From Bathymodiolus brooksi (taxonomy: Eukaryota > Mollusca > Bivalvia > Mytilida > Modiolidae): a stretch of 64,000 nt of DNA. This document shows, piece by piece, positions 23,388 to 35,300 of the stretch. The notes under the pieces were generated by a model. That model searched no databases. It saw only the letters and a program-made list of their open reading frames with translations, and was not told the origin of the DNA. The stretch is from positions 26,455,034-26,519,033 of the forward strand of contig OY804575.1 of the NCBI GenBank assembly GCA_963680875.1, read 5' to 3'. Numbering within the stretch: position 1 is the stretch's first letter; each line of letters begins with the position of its first letter. The position numbers were made by a program, and so were the translations under genes.

Positions 23388-23495
23388 TGTGGAGTTTAAT
23401 GCCACTTTCAACAATATATTTCAGTTATATCGTGGCGTTCAGTTTTATTTGTTGGAGGAAAACAGAGTACTGGAAGAAACATGTCACAAGTAATG
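23388..23495 (+). repeat. SINE 3' part, same family as 4700-4812
   Basis: Contains TTTAATGCCACTTTCAACAA, then TTTCAGTTATATCGTGGCG and GGTTCAGTTTTATT-like sequence and TTGGAGGAAA. Intergenic, beyond the KMT2E/SETD5 polyadenylation signal. Confidence 0.65.
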
Positions 23496-23499
23496 GTAT

Positions 23500-25200
23500 G
23501 ACTGTGTCTGCTGTCTTAGAAGTTGATTTCTATGCTTTTATATTAAGTCCCTTCATTGTTTAATTTCTGGATTATGACCACTATTATTTTTAAAAGATGA
23601 GTCCAAAAAGGGCAGAATTTTAAGCTCTGATGAGGTAACCTAAAGTAGGTCATTGTGACTTGACACTTGGTTGTCTGTGAAAAAGTTGTACCAGTTTCCT
23701 TCATGACCTGATTTTGTATTAAAAAAAGATAGGTTATGTCTATGCTGCAAATAAAATATATTGTTTGAACTAGGTATTGAAATATATTGCTGTTTGAAGT
23801 AGATATTCTTTAAAACCACAAGAAATCAAAGCAAAATGGAGAAATTGGAGCTTGCATTTACATGGTAGGAATGTTCCTTATATGACCTGCTATACTTAAC
23901 TATGTGAAAGTAAACATGGCTGGAATGTTCATTGAATATTCCTTTAAAGAGGTCACATTTTAAGTATGAAAATTTAGAAATCTAATTTTATGTGTTTGAT
24001 GTTGTGTTTATATATTCACATAAGAGTCCTCATCCATGTCATTGTGCTTCTGTTTACCATTATCAGCTGCTGTTTATCAGTAACTCCCAGCCCACTTCAC
24101 TATAATGAAATTTTAATGTGCATGTCTCCGGATCAGCCTGATCGGCTGTTTCTGGTTTAAGAATTATTTGTGTCAATTGGAAATCAAAATTAGCTGCAAC
24201 CACCAGAAAAGTTTTAACATGGGGCTCTTATGCAAAAATAAAAAAACATATTATCTCAGAAACAAGAAATTTAATTGTATCCAAATTGTACATGAATAGT
24301 CATTGGATGGTCGTATACAAAGTTTTAATTTTTTATGTTGATCAGATATCAAAGTTGGCCAACACCACAGAACAGTGTTTAACAATGGGAACATGAATAA
24401 ATAAAAAAAAACTTTCTTATAAACTACCAACTTGCTTGAACATAGAGCATGAATAACCAGGGTCAGATTTTAAATATATTAGCTTTCTTGGGATATGTGA
24501 AGAGATTTGACAGGAGATGCAGAACAAAAAATGGCTTGGAGAGTCCAATTTCAATAAGATTACGAACAAGCTGATCCTGCTCTACAAGTAATGCCCCCCA
24601 TATTACTGTTAAACAACATGAATATCATCTGATAATGATATCTAAATAAATATAAATAAAACAAATGGGAGTAAAAACAAGCCAAACATCACTTTTATGC
24701 AGACATCAACAAACAAAAAATATAAACATGTATTATGTAATTAGACAAAACAAATCCCTAGCTAGTATCGGGAAGTCCCCAGATATATACACTCCATATG
24801 CAGGTGCTGCTGGAATGTCGGTATGTATAAATGGCAAGTTCACAATGGGAAAATTAGAATCGTCTTTTCATAAAGTTTCTTTCTTTACTGGCATCATTGT
24901 CAATATCTAGGAATAGTTGAGATGTGAAGCAAACCTAGTATCTGTGGTATCCTTGATATTAAGTTCAATGGGATAGATGCTATCAACATATGGGCACCAA
25001 AATATTCATGCAAATCTACCAAAAGGTTTTTAAGAGAAAGATTAAAAAACAACTAACGCCAAGTGGTGGCATATTTTAGTGCCATGCACAGATATGTTGG
25101 CATGTCTTGCAATCAAGTGATATTGAAGAATAAATATGGTCTTTAATTTCAGATTTTGATATGAAAATCTTTTTAAAATCATTCCACTAAGAGGGAGGTT
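23500..25200. other. Tail-to-tail intergenic region without recognised genes
   Basis: AT-rich sequence between the ends of the two convergent genes. I see no coding frame, RNA gene or delimited element here. Confidence 0.5.
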
Positions 25201-25204
25201 TGGG

Positions 25205-25390
25205 CCTATATATCATGGCTACTTTGACAGTGAGTGTTCATGTACATGTGTGTTGGGACATCCATGCCTATATATCATAGCTACTTTGACAGTGAGTGTT
25301 CATGTACATGTGTGTTGGGACATCCATGCCTATATATCCTAGCTACTTTGACAGTGAGTGTTCATGTACATGTGTGTTGGGACATCCATT
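25205..25390 (+). repeat. 62-bp tandem repeat, three copies
   Basis: Units start at 25205, 25267 and 25329 with CCTATATATC and contain TACTTTGACAGTGAGTG and TGTACATGTGTGTTGGGAC. Units differ by one or two bases. It lies 60-250 bp beyond the MARCH-like gene's candidate polyadenylation signal. Confidence 0.9.
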
Positions 25391-25452
25391 TTACTTCTGT
25401 TTTTCCAATTTTCCGATTAGTTTTTGGAACTGTTCTGATGGTGATATATTTT

Positions 25453-25458
25453 TTTATT
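25453..25458 (-). terminator. Candidate polyadenylation signal of the MARCH-like gene
   Basis: TTTATT on the plus strand reads AATAAA on the minus strand, about 136 bases after the stop codon at 25594. Confidence 0.45.
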
Positions 25459-25593
25459 TGACTATACAAATTATATGTAAACGGTTTTAAAAAAATAAAC
25501 TGAACAAAAACCCCCAATGAAAGCTACATGATAATGGATAAAATGAAAACAATCAATGTTATAAAGTCCATGTGTTTATAATATAATCAACAA

Positions 25594-28500
25594 TCAAACT
25601 GACTGGTTACGAAGTAGATTGGCTGTTGCTCGTCTTAGAATTTCACGCCGGTGCACAATAAAACAAATTTCCAATCCAAACCAAATGATTATTAGTCCAA
25701 TCGTAATGGTGGCACAGAAAAATGAGAACGCGACACATACAGAAAAAACAATATTAGACTTGGTAACTTGGTCTTGAGTAACCCATGGATTAGAGGAGAG
25801 TCTCTCAAATTCATGATCTGCGCTCACAGTCAACATGGAAGTTACAGAAGTCACTATGATCAGAAAAATAATCACGGTACCCATTATGGCCCGTTTTCGT
25901 CTGTTGAATGGACGGCTTCTCTCTATTTGCCATGTCAAGTTGCGCAGTGCCTGGAAATAAAATGATAAAAATCTTACTACTGTTTTAAGTTCACTTAATT
26001 ACCTGTGTATACCAGTACAACTAGAGATATTGTGAGCAAAACTCACAGAATGATATCTACGCCCCTGTGTAATCATCTCGACATACAGATTATTAAAAAC
26101 ATTGGTTTTGAAGACCTATTTCACTGCTCAAGTTACCAATACCACTTCAGTCATTCAAAAGTTATACATGTATACCGGACACGCTGTATGTTCTGATATG
26201 GAATATGACAAATTGGAATGTTTGACTTTCTACATTTGCAATCCAGCATTCTTTGCGACACACTATCTAGTATGATTAATATCCTCCAATGTGTTCAAAA
26301 GTTCTGAGTCGGGCACGATGTGGTGTCTATTTGGATAAGGTATGCACAGTTGAACAAACTAAGTCTGTGAACTTCATCTGCCAGATGGAAATTCCAGACT
26401 TATTTGCAACACACTCACTGTTGTAGTGCTATGACCTTGACCTTCCAGATAGACATTATGGTCTTATTCGCGACGTATCATGAAGTGGTGGGCTACAATC
26501 ATATCCGTATCATTAATATCCTTCACGGCATCAGAAAGTTCAGCTGAGCTGGCCACGATGTACTTACAACTTGCACAGACAAGCAGGATGATAACTACAT
26601 AAAAAACATCAACCAGACTTAGATGTTTCATTTTTTTAGGTAAAAGGAAATGTGTGATCCCTTGTGAATGTCGTTTCTCCTGTCTAGAAACTAGTCCTTG
26701 TGGTTAGAGCATAGCATATAGGTATCTGGCTCTATTAACATATCTTTATTGTTCACACGAACATGGAGACTTACTAAATACAAAAATGTAGTAAAGAAGC
26801 ATTAACAAAGACTTTCGGTTAGAGCAGTATTTATCTGTACGACAGTAAATGGAAATCCAAATAACAAAATGGCAATAAATATATAGCTAGCCTATTGTAT
26901 ATATAAAAGGAGGAAACAAATATATTTTTGCCATTTTTCATTTTCATTATATTAATTGGATTTCAAATGCCATGGCTGTCTGCACCATAGAACAAATAAT
27001 TTTCTACCTCAGTTTGAAGTAATCCTGGTGTGCTTGGAGGGGTAATAGTACTGAAGCGTCCATTACATATCTCACATTTATTAGAACCTTTATAGTAGAC
27101 CCACTGCCTCAGACAACTCTGATGGACGTCACTCAGGTTCCCACGGCAATTACATTCTGTTGTTTGTATGTCCTCTCCTACAAGTAAAATGTAGATGGCA
27201 TCAAATATGCATATGCAAGCCGAGGTGAATTGCTGACAATTAATGCCCAGAAACCAAGAAAAATATTTTGCGCATTTTTTAGGGAATAACTCAAGAACAA
27301 CAAATTTTGGATTTAAAATGTCATGTCAATCGGACAACTAAAACTTGAGTTAACGTCAGGAAATACAATGTTGACAACGTCCAATGGCAATTGCCTTTCA
27401 TCAAACCAAAATGTGATCTCGACTTTGTTGCATCTCGTCCAATTAAATGATGGAAATGTAGATTCGAACCGTATTTGAATTAAAAAAAAATCAACAATGA
27501 ACATATGTATTGTACTAAACTGTTAGAAGTGAATAATTAATCAAATTACAATCCTAACTTATAATTATCCTGTGGTTTTGTCATTCATCATACTTCAGGA
27601 GATTGGTTTGGTGTTTGGTTGTTTCAGTAATTAAAAACAAAATCAGTTATATTGTAGAGGTCGTAGAAATGCAACCCAACATAAAAAAAAACAACACAAA
27701 ACAAAAGTACAAAGAGAACACGCACGAGTTATCTATCGTTATACTCGATGCTACACTCAGTGTAAGAGTCATTTTATGTTACAAACACTTCCATCCGTAT
27801 TCACGACAAGATAACAATTCCCAGACAATATATACATTTTGTATATTTTTATCTTTCAAAGGATCAACTATTTGATGAAAGTTGGTTGGTTGGTTGGTTG
27901 GTTTATGGTGTTTAACGCCACTTTCAACGATATTTCAGTTATATCGTGGCGGTCAGTTTTATTGGTGGAGGAAACCGGAGTAACGGAGAAAACCACCGAC
28001 CTGTTGCAAGTCACTGACAAACTTTATCACATAATGTTGCTACGTCATGGTGTTAAAATCTTTATATCTACGGATAGGAGCTTAAATAACTTATAATATG
28101 CTAAATTGTTCATTCAATAAAGAATTACATATTCTATTATTCAATAAAGAACTATATATATAACAATATAATACGTAATTCTGTACTGATTCAAAAATAT
28201 AATGCACATGTTAAAGAACTACAGATAATGTAAAGCAAATTATCACGGTACCACGACTCCTTTCATTAATAATTAATCATGAATCCATGGAAACTTTCAA
28301 ACAAATTCGTCACCCTCACAGGAGCTAGTATACCTGTTTCCTTCCCACCTAATTGGCATATTCTACACAGTGATTCAGAAGACGAGGGAATTAATAACAG
28401 AGGAAGACATCTGCTTTGATCGTCTCTCGTGCTTGTTGAATTCGCGTCACTTTTAACTGTGTTTCCATTTTCTATCGTCTGTAAAATTACAAAAGCATCA

Positions 28501-31500
28501 AGTTACTTTAAACCTATTTTATTGTTCAAAAAGACAAAAGGATAAAACACAAGTTAAACAACTTAGACAGTCCTCTCCCATCAAGTTATTTCAATAGCAC
28601 GCCGAGTTTAAATCTAGTTACAAATAAACGAGATCAAATATCTTTATGATGTAGATGATGTATTGACAATTTCCTGTCCACTTTGTATGAGGTGTTACTG
28701 TCGTCCGGCAAATAATGGTCACTGGCATCAGTAAATTCGCGTGCTTGTAACACACAGAAAAGAATGAGGTTATCTGTTATCAGTTGATGATACAACATTA
28801 TGTGATAAAGTTTGTCAGTGGTGAGGTGTACTTGATACAACATTATGTGATAAAGTTTGTCACAAACCACTGACAAAGTTTGTCAGGGTTATTATCTCCA
28901 GTTTCCTCCTCCAGTAAAACTGACCACCACGATATAACTGAAATATTGTTGGAAGTGACATTAAACACAATAAAACCCCGAACCCAACCCTGTTATCAGT
29001 TGAATCCCCGGTTTGTTAATTAAATGGCAGATATAGAAAAATTCAGAGGCTATGTATGATTACTGTGGATAAAGTCCTCGGACTCGAGAAGGCAGTTCCG
29101 AAAACCATACTTGCCAGCGAATAGTTCTCGCCACTTAACAAATTTCACCATCTAGTAATTTTCGGGTTACACAAGTTGTCAATAGAATGTATTGTGTGCA
29201 ATTTTGCAACGTAACATCTTCTTTATTTTGAAGATCAAAATTTGTTCGTTCAATGTGAACTCATTGTCGAGAATCGGTAGTTGGCAGAAACTGCTAACTG
29301 ACCAGTATAACAGTTGATTGGCGACTAATCATTGAATTCGATTGACAACAACAACAGCAAAAACATGCATAGTAGATCTACATAATAATATGCAAATCAG
29401 TAAAGTGTATAAGTTCGATTTTGATGGTGTGAACTCAGTACAACTCTGATAACCTTTGTTAGTTGACACGTCAGTGTCGTGGTTATCTCAATGAACTTTG
29501 ATTCCCACTTCAAATAAATCTGACCACCATGATATTATATTGACTTACCGTATTACGCCCACAAAATACAACGGTCAATGGCTACATTAAAAAGATTGTT
29601 AGTGTTAGTGCTAGACGTCCTTTTTCACTAGGAATTCAGAGACTCTACAAACTGTACTGGTTGGTTATTTCATATTGCCGTCAGTACACAATCTCGATAA
29701 ACTTGTAAACCATTCACAAATACTCTCTGCACATACAACTTTCCTGGGCAATCCAATAAATTTAGACAATGGTAATTTGCTATGCATTAAAATTTACGAT
29801 AAATTCTTCTTGAAATAGAACTGACGAGATTGGAAAGCGGTGATATAGGGTTTCCAGTTATGACATTTTGGTAAAATAATTATGAAAACATAAGCAATGT
29901 AATGTACGTGGAAAAGTACATTATTTTTACATTTAAATAACTTTAATATGTCCTTAAAAATGTAAAACTTCAATGTTTACTAAAATAATGGAAAAAATAG
30001 CGAACATCCTGGTTTATTAATACTATTTTATAAACATAACAGACAAGGAATTGCCTCATATCAATATCTGTTAAAATAAAAAGTTAACATTTCACAAAGT
30101 TTTTCATGTAGCTACTTTTCAACTAAATGTAGATCTATTGTTATACTTTCTCTCGTTGTCTACGACTTTCGGTCACAATATAGCACGGAAAATATTAATT
30201 ATTATATGTATGAATCCCTCCCCCACTCAGTTTTTTTTTTTTTTTTTTTTTTTTTATTAAATAACTTTTTCTTTTGGCCATTGTGTTGTCTGTTCTTTTT
30301 CGATTTATGGATTCTGATTACCTCCCTTTGGTATCTTCAAACTCTTCTTATTCAAGTAAAGTAATCATAAATTAGGACATAATCAAACAAACACAAAAGC
30401 CAGTTTATTTGCACATGTATCTCTTCTCAGTTATTCTGACTGTGTTGTAAAGGATATATTATTATAACATAACTGTTTTAATATACATTGTATATTACAT
30501 GACGTTGTTGGATTTAGAATCTTTTTATTTTATCAACATCTGCAGTCTTTAAAATTATATTCTTCTTTATCAAAATGATTAAATTGTTTTTAAGTATATT
30601 CCTATTTATTTAACAATGAAGAATGAAGAAGGAAATGACACTCATCACCAATAATATTCATCTAATACACACTTCTTTCTCTCTTGGTATCTTTCTATAA
30701 GTTATAACGCCCTACTTCAATTTGAACCCCGTGATTACAAATTCTGAACTCAAACTTACTTTTAAAAGGAGCATTAGCTACGATTTTGACCAAAAAAATT
30801 ATATGTTTTGGAAATTGGTAAATATCTTTAAAATGATGAAATAAAGGTAAATATTTCACATTAAGCAGCTTATCGTACCACTTTTCGCCTTTTGAGAACG
30901 AAAATTACCCTCGATTTATTATTTCCTTGCAAGCAAATAATTTGACCTCGCTTTCTCCGTATGCAACTGACCTTACTAGTGACAGGTAAAAACGAATAAT
31001 TTGTATTTTGTCGCTTATTTTTTTCTGCAAACTTGCATGGTTCTTTGTCCGTAATTAACACCGACTAAAAGCAGATTCACAGAAAATAAGTAAAAAGTGC
31101 ATTGTTGTACTGATTTAATGACGATTCGGCAAACTCCGTAAACAATGCCGATAATTAATAAGATGGCGTCCATTTCTTGATCGATCTCAAAACACGAGCA
31201 GATGCACCTTTTTTCCCCGATGCGCGTACATTTCATAACATTTATAACTATAAGTTACAGAAACACGTTTTATTAAGGCACCAATCGTATCTGATAGTTT
31301 TTATGGGTAACAAAAATTTACGATTTTGGCAGATAATGTCCCTTTGGCTTTTAATGTAATTCGTTACTCAAAATTTGAATAGGAAAGATAGTCATTTATT
31401 TTACCAAAATCTATTTTGATAAATTTATATAAATATATCCTGTTGTTTTCATTCAGATTTTCTATTTTATCGGTTTGCATAACCAAAGTTTAAGTATATT

Positions 31501-31930
31501 TAACAATTTATCATTATCGAAGGATACTATGTACTTTAAATCAATTCCAATATTAGAAAATAGAATATCAATTCCGTTGTAAATTCGATTACAGTATATC
31601 ATGATACAGCATTAGTGAACTTTTGTAATAATAATCTAGGAAGTACAACCGTATTTTTGTTTATTTACGTAGTATATGCAGAGTAAATTATAGTACATTG
31701 TATTAATAATCAGTATAACATATATATCATACATGTAGTTATAACTCACGTCAGGAATTTACCTCAAGTAAAAAAGATTCCTCTTCATTTTTTGAATCAC
31801 TGTTATCCTTTTTTTCTCTTAAACGTTTAATATTAGACGACATTTCAATATGAACATCATTTATTTGTGACACATGATCCCCGTCCGTCTCTGTTTTGAC
31901 GAGAGGATTATCATTTTCTGTGTTATTCAT
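25594..31930 (-). CDS. MARCH-type membrane-associated RING-CH E3 ubiquitin ligase (4 coding exons, 279 aa)
   Basis: Coding exons on the minus strand: 31930-31763, 28478-28334, 27177-27008, 25950-25594. All introns have gt/ag borders, phases match, and the total is 280 codons with the stop. Residues 94-142 form a RING-CH finger: Cys94-x2-Cys97, Cys113-x-Cys115, His123-x2-Cys126, Cys139-x2-Cys142, with [16 protein letters not shown] matching the family core. Two hydrophobic spans follow at about 182-204 and 227-260. In this family such proteins sit in endosomal or plasma membranes and attach ubiquitin to membrane proteins, steering trafficking. The acidic N-terminus (1-56) is not conserved by eye. 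The start is the only ATG preceding the frame in the first exon. RING then two spans matches animal MARCH proteins; the subtype (for example 2/3 versus others) is not assigned. Confidence 0.9.
26220..26570. repeat. Degenerate duplicated segment in the last MARCH-like intron
   Basis: GATTAATATCCTCC...AAAGTTCTGAG...GGGCACGATGT (about 26272-26322) recurs, diverged, at about 26510-26560 (CATTAATATCCTTC, AAAGTTCAGCTGAG, GGCCACGATGT), about 235 bp apart. It looks like an old tandem duplication or two old repeat copies. Confidence 0.4.
27008..28478 (-). CDS. MARCH-like gene exons 2-3, encoding the RING-CH finger
   Basis: The finger is split by the intron 27178-28333. Exon 28478-28334 supplies Cys94 and Cys97 ([13 protein letters not shown]) and exon 27177-27008 supplies Cys113, Cys115, His123, Cys126, Cys139 and Cys142. 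The codon for Gly105 is split 1+2 across the junction. The intron carries two SINE-related copies only if 27880-28040 is counted; otherwise nothing else is recognised. Confidence 0.88.
27880..28040 (+). repeat. SINE 3' part, longest copy in the window
   Basis: Starts with a (GGTT)n tract, then GGTGTTTAACGCCACTTTC, ATATCGTGGCGGTCAG, TTGGTGGAGGAAACCGGAG and GAAAACCACCGACCTGTTG. Opposite in orientation to the copy at 28800-28985 in the neighbouring intron. Confidence 0.75.
28800..28985 (-). repeat. SINE 3' part, inverted copy with small internal duplication
   Basis: TGATACAACATTATGTGATA then AAGTTTGTCA occurs twice (about 28788-28820 and 28832-28862) before GTTTCCTCCTCCAGTAAAAC, CACGATATAACTGAAATATT and GAAGTGACATTAAACAC. 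A degraded fragment of the same family lies at about 29505-29545. Confidence 0.65.
30766..31343. mobile_element. MITE copy 1 (AAGGAGCATTA...TAATGTCCCTT), in MARCH-like intron 1
   Basis: About 575 bp, more than 90% identical by eye to the copy at 32731-33297 and in the same orientation. Ends read AGGAGCATTAGCTACGATTT and the inverse of CGATTTTGGCAGATAATGTC plus CCT. The TTAA flank survives at the left, while the right flank reads TTGG. The termini resemble those of the TTAA element at 5280 (AGGGATATTGTCTAC then AAAATCGTAA). Confidence 0.75.
31763..31930 (-). CDS. MARCH-like gene first coding exon
   Basis: 56 codons from ATG (31930-31928) to the donor GAG/GTAAAT. Rich in Asn, Asp, Glu and Lys, as expected for a cytosolic N-terminal tail. 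No membrane or signal segment precedes the RING finger. Confidence 0.8.
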
Positions 31931-32008
31931 GTCAGTTCCTTGATTTTCAGGATGTGTCCTTATTTTCTTTTAAAAACGGAAGTTGAATAGACGTAACTCG
32001 AATATATA

Positions 32009-32016
32009 TGACGTCA
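32009..32016 (-). promoter_or_regulatory. CRE-like TGACGTCA upstream of the MARCH-like gene
   Basis: A perfect 8-bp palindrome about 80 bases 5' of the ATG. An ETS-like ACTTCCG (about 31978-31984) lies between. Position near a likely transcription start supports but does not prove a promoter element. Confidence 0.35.
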
Positions 32017-32154
32017 TTATCTGAATAAGCGCAAAATAAATGCAAGTCAATTTGCGAACTATTAAATAAGATTTATTATATCTTTAGAAACCGCGTAGGA
32101 AGACCGTGATGGTTACAAACTCCGCTACAATATAATATTTTAAAAATCTTAATC

Positions 32155-32335
32155 AAACTAAAGCCCCTCAGGCATAGGTGACCTTAGTCGATTTTGGCTA
32201 TACTGCTTAGGCCATTTGGTGTTATTGCTCTCGAATAGTGTTAGATATCTTGTCTTTCAATCGTACCTGGTGAAGGTTATTCCAGGAACGCGTCGTGTGC
32301 ACTAAATTTGATATCTACGTTTTTATTATAGGGTT
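32155..32335 (+). repeat. Dispersed repeat (CCCTCAGGCATAGGTGACC ... ACTAAATTTGATATCTACG)
   Basis: Its start resembles 37470-37640 (CTCGGGCATAGGTAGTCTTAC) and its end matches 49455-49520 (GGTTATTCCAG-AACG, CGCACTAAATTTGATATC). The three partial copies define one interspersed family of unknown class. Confidence 0.6.
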
Positions 32336-32407
32336 ATTGTGCACTTGAGAATAACAACAACATAATCAAAATGGCAGTAACAACAGGCGAATCTTCATAT
32401 TGTAATA

Positions 32408-34505
32408 AGTAGCTGTGTCATTCTCTGACAACTTTTCAAAATACCGAGTTGTGTCTATATGAAAGGAAAATTTGTAACAAACGTTTCATTTGCTACAGTC
32501 CGTTTAATTAATTATTATTGAGACAGAATTAAGTGTTTGGCAAGCTGTTTTATCAAAAATATATTTTTTACTACGTCCTTTATTCCCGTGGGGTGTAAAT
32601 ATTTGTCTTTACCGTCACAATACCTTAAAAACGCACATTTTCTGACTTTTACTTCAACATAAACCATAAAATCGATATGAATATAAACGAATAAATTGTT
32701 CTGTTGATATATGTAGAATTACTTATTTAAAGAGGCATTATTTACGATTTTGACCAAAAAATTATATGTTTTGGAAATTGGTAAATAGCTTTAAAATGAT
32801 GAAATAAAAGTAAATATTTCACATTAAACAGCTTATCGTACCACTTTTCGCCATTTGAGAACGAAAATTACCATCGATTTATTATTTCCTTGCAAGCAAA
32901 TAATTTGACCTCGCTTTCTCCGTATGCAACTGACCTTACTGGTGACAGGTAAAAACGAATGATTTGTATTTTGTCGCTTATTAACTGCAAACTTGCATGG
33001 TTCTTTGTCCGTAATTAACGCCGACTAAAAGCAGATTCACAGAAAATAAGAAATAAGTGCATTGTTGTACTGATTTAATGACGATTCGGCAAACTCTGTA
33101 AACAATGCCGATAATTAATAAGATGGCGTCCATTTCTTGATCGACCTCAAAACACGAGCAGTTGCACCTTTTTTCCCCGATGCACGTACATTTCATAACA
33201 TTTATAAGTTACAGAAACACGTTTTATTAAGGCATCAATCATATCTGATAGTTTTTATGGGTAACACAAATTTACGATTTTGGCAGATAATGCCCCTTTA
33301 ATTTTTCTTAAATATCTACGGAGTATTTTTAAAAAAGATTTGTGTGTCATAATTTTAAAGTTGAGATCCGGGATGTATATATTTTTGCTATATTCTTTAA
33401 CTTGTGCTCAATGGTCAAACATAACTGAACTGGGTTATAGATGTGTTACTACAGTGTCATTTAAGATTACATATGTGTATAATTATTAATATAATATAAA
33501 AAAATCATTTTTGAATTCGTGACGGAAAGGAATATTTGTGACGGTAAAGAAAACGTGTGTGACGGTAAAGACATTTTGGTTTATAATAACAACTACCAAC
33601 ATAAATCAAATGCACGAGGTTGAATATAACACCTTTAACCGTGCTCAAAAACATTCCTAATGCTAAGTAAAAGTGATTAAAAGTATGTGGTTTTCTTTAC
33701 CGTCACGATTGTAATATGAAATTGTGACGGCAAAGACTGTTACGGTAAAGACAATGCCGCATTTCGGTATTGATTCTGTGTATTACAGAAAATATTTCGA
33801 AAGATGAAATATGTGCATTGCTACCGGGAACAACGTTTTATTTCTACATTATGTTTAAAATGTTATAGCAGGTGAACAGAGGAAGTTCTATTATGTTTGG
33901 TAAAGACGTTGAATAAAGGTACTAATGCATTTTAATGGAGATACTGGTTTGTTTCTTTGAATCCTGCTGACAGTCGATCCACAATACTGTTTCTTTACAT
34001 CGATGAAGTAGAAAGGAAAGCACCAACGTGACTACGATCTCAGAGTCACATGTATATTAGACGTTCTGCGACGTTAAATTATCGTGACGGTAAAGACAGA
34101 AATTCATAGGACACACATTTCAGAGTAAATAAAGGAAATATTTTACATAAAAAATATATAAATATTTTAGCATATTATTATTTAATGTTTACTGGTATGA
34201 TTAAACCTTTAAAACATAAAGAAACGCCATTTTTGAAGGTTTAATTCTTCTTTTCTATTATCATCCCTGCTATGGGACATTACCGTCACGTGTATTATTC
34301 TATTTGTGACGGTAAAAAAGAGAATTTGTAGATCCATTATTCTCCTTATCCCTTAATGTATTTTTTAAATCTTTTAATGAAATAAATACAATTTAACAAC
34401 GTTTATTGTAATTTAAGTTTGTAGTTTTTCTGTAATATTAATGGGACACAATTGCAGTCTTTACCATCACTATTGTAAAAGTTGTCAGAGAATGACCCAG
34501 CTATG
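32408..34505. mobile_element. 2.1-kb inverted-repeat element carrying repeated GTGACGGTAAAGAC motifs
   Basis: TAGCTGTGTCATTCTCTGAC then AACTTTT at 32408-32435 is mirrored near 34476-34502, defining terminal or subterminal inverted repeats of about 27 bp. Between them GTGACGGTAAAGAC or close variants occur about ten times in both orientations (near 32599, 33520, 33538, 33560, 33697, 33721, 34084, 34283, 34308, 34457). A MITE (32731-33297) has inserted inside. No coding frame is recognised. True outer ends and target duplication are not resolved. Confidence 0.6.
32731..33297. mobile_element. MITE copy 2, TTAA target duplication
   Basis: 567 bp with ends AGAGGCATTATTTACGATTT and the inverse of TTACGATTTTGGCAGATAAT followed by GCCCCT. 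TTAA flanks both sides (32727-32730 and 33298-33301). Sister of 30766-31343. Intact flanks here indicate the younger or better preserved insertion. Confidence 0.8.
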
Positions 34506-34519
34506 CAATGTGTTGAAGA

Positions 34520-35300
34520 ATTCCCATTTAAACTGTTGGAGGAGTTGCGAGTGCAATATTGTGTTACGTAGAGAGAGAGAGATAATACGAAAACGATATG
34601 TCTACTCCAGGTTGGAAGAGGATGGGGATGGAAACTGTTTTATATGTCTCTGCTTTGATTACAAATTATCATTCCAAATCGCCTTAATGCGTGAAATTCG
34701 GGCATTTGACCCTCACCAAGAACAGCCCTTGATCCGCTTGCATGATAGACCTCCATGTAATATTAAGATCTCACAACTTACTTTGTGCGTACATTTCATT
34801 TTACCCTTGCTACGCCACTGACCAGGATAATGTGTCTGCGTGGAGCGACATGTCTAACCGCGGACTGTTGTTTCAGTGAGCCAACACTATACATTATCCA
34901 GCGTGTAGGTCTAGTGCAAAGCAGACATAATTATCGTTTCCTCGAAATATTATTAACTTATTTTCGCTATGATATAGCTAAGCAATGCTCATTTGGTGCT
35001 AAAAACAATCACTTACTTGAATTCAAACGAACGTTCTTAAGGGAACTCGAAGGCGGTAATCATTTTATATTGCGGAAAGCCTGACCGTGGAGCATTGTGG
35101 ATAACGTGTTTGGAGAGTGTCACTCTCCCTGCACGCTAAGCACAATTTTGTTGGTAGATTTCCAAAAAAGAGTAGGTGCATTGTAGCCTCTACAAAAAGC
35201 CTCCCCATACGTTTTCAGGGGCAGTCAAAAGTCGTTGACCCGGATGACCCATCTCTTCCCTCATTTATATATAGTTTTAATATATTATTTAACGTGGTCA
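34520..35300. other. Unresolved sequence, possibly decayed retroelement
   Basis: Several overlapping open frames with frameshifts and stops run up to a SINE/LINE-like tail and tetranucleotide repeats at 35300-35546, a layout typical of a decayed 5'-truncated retroelement. I recognise no domain, so no coding call is made. Confidence 0.3.

Noticed and set aside
25594..25938. Stand-alone 114-residue membrane protein starting at 25938
   Set aside because: The ATG is internal to the last exon of the MARCH-like gene; an acceptor at 25951 and phase continuity show it is spliced to the RING-CH exons.
31015..31236. 73-codon frames at 31015-31236 and 32981-33196
   Set aside because: The same frame is present in both MITE copies and has no protein-family resemblance.
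34441..35084. Frames of 126 and 99 codons as host genes
   Set aside because: They overlap in different frames, shift repeatedly, have no recognisable domain and end in a retroelement-like tail.
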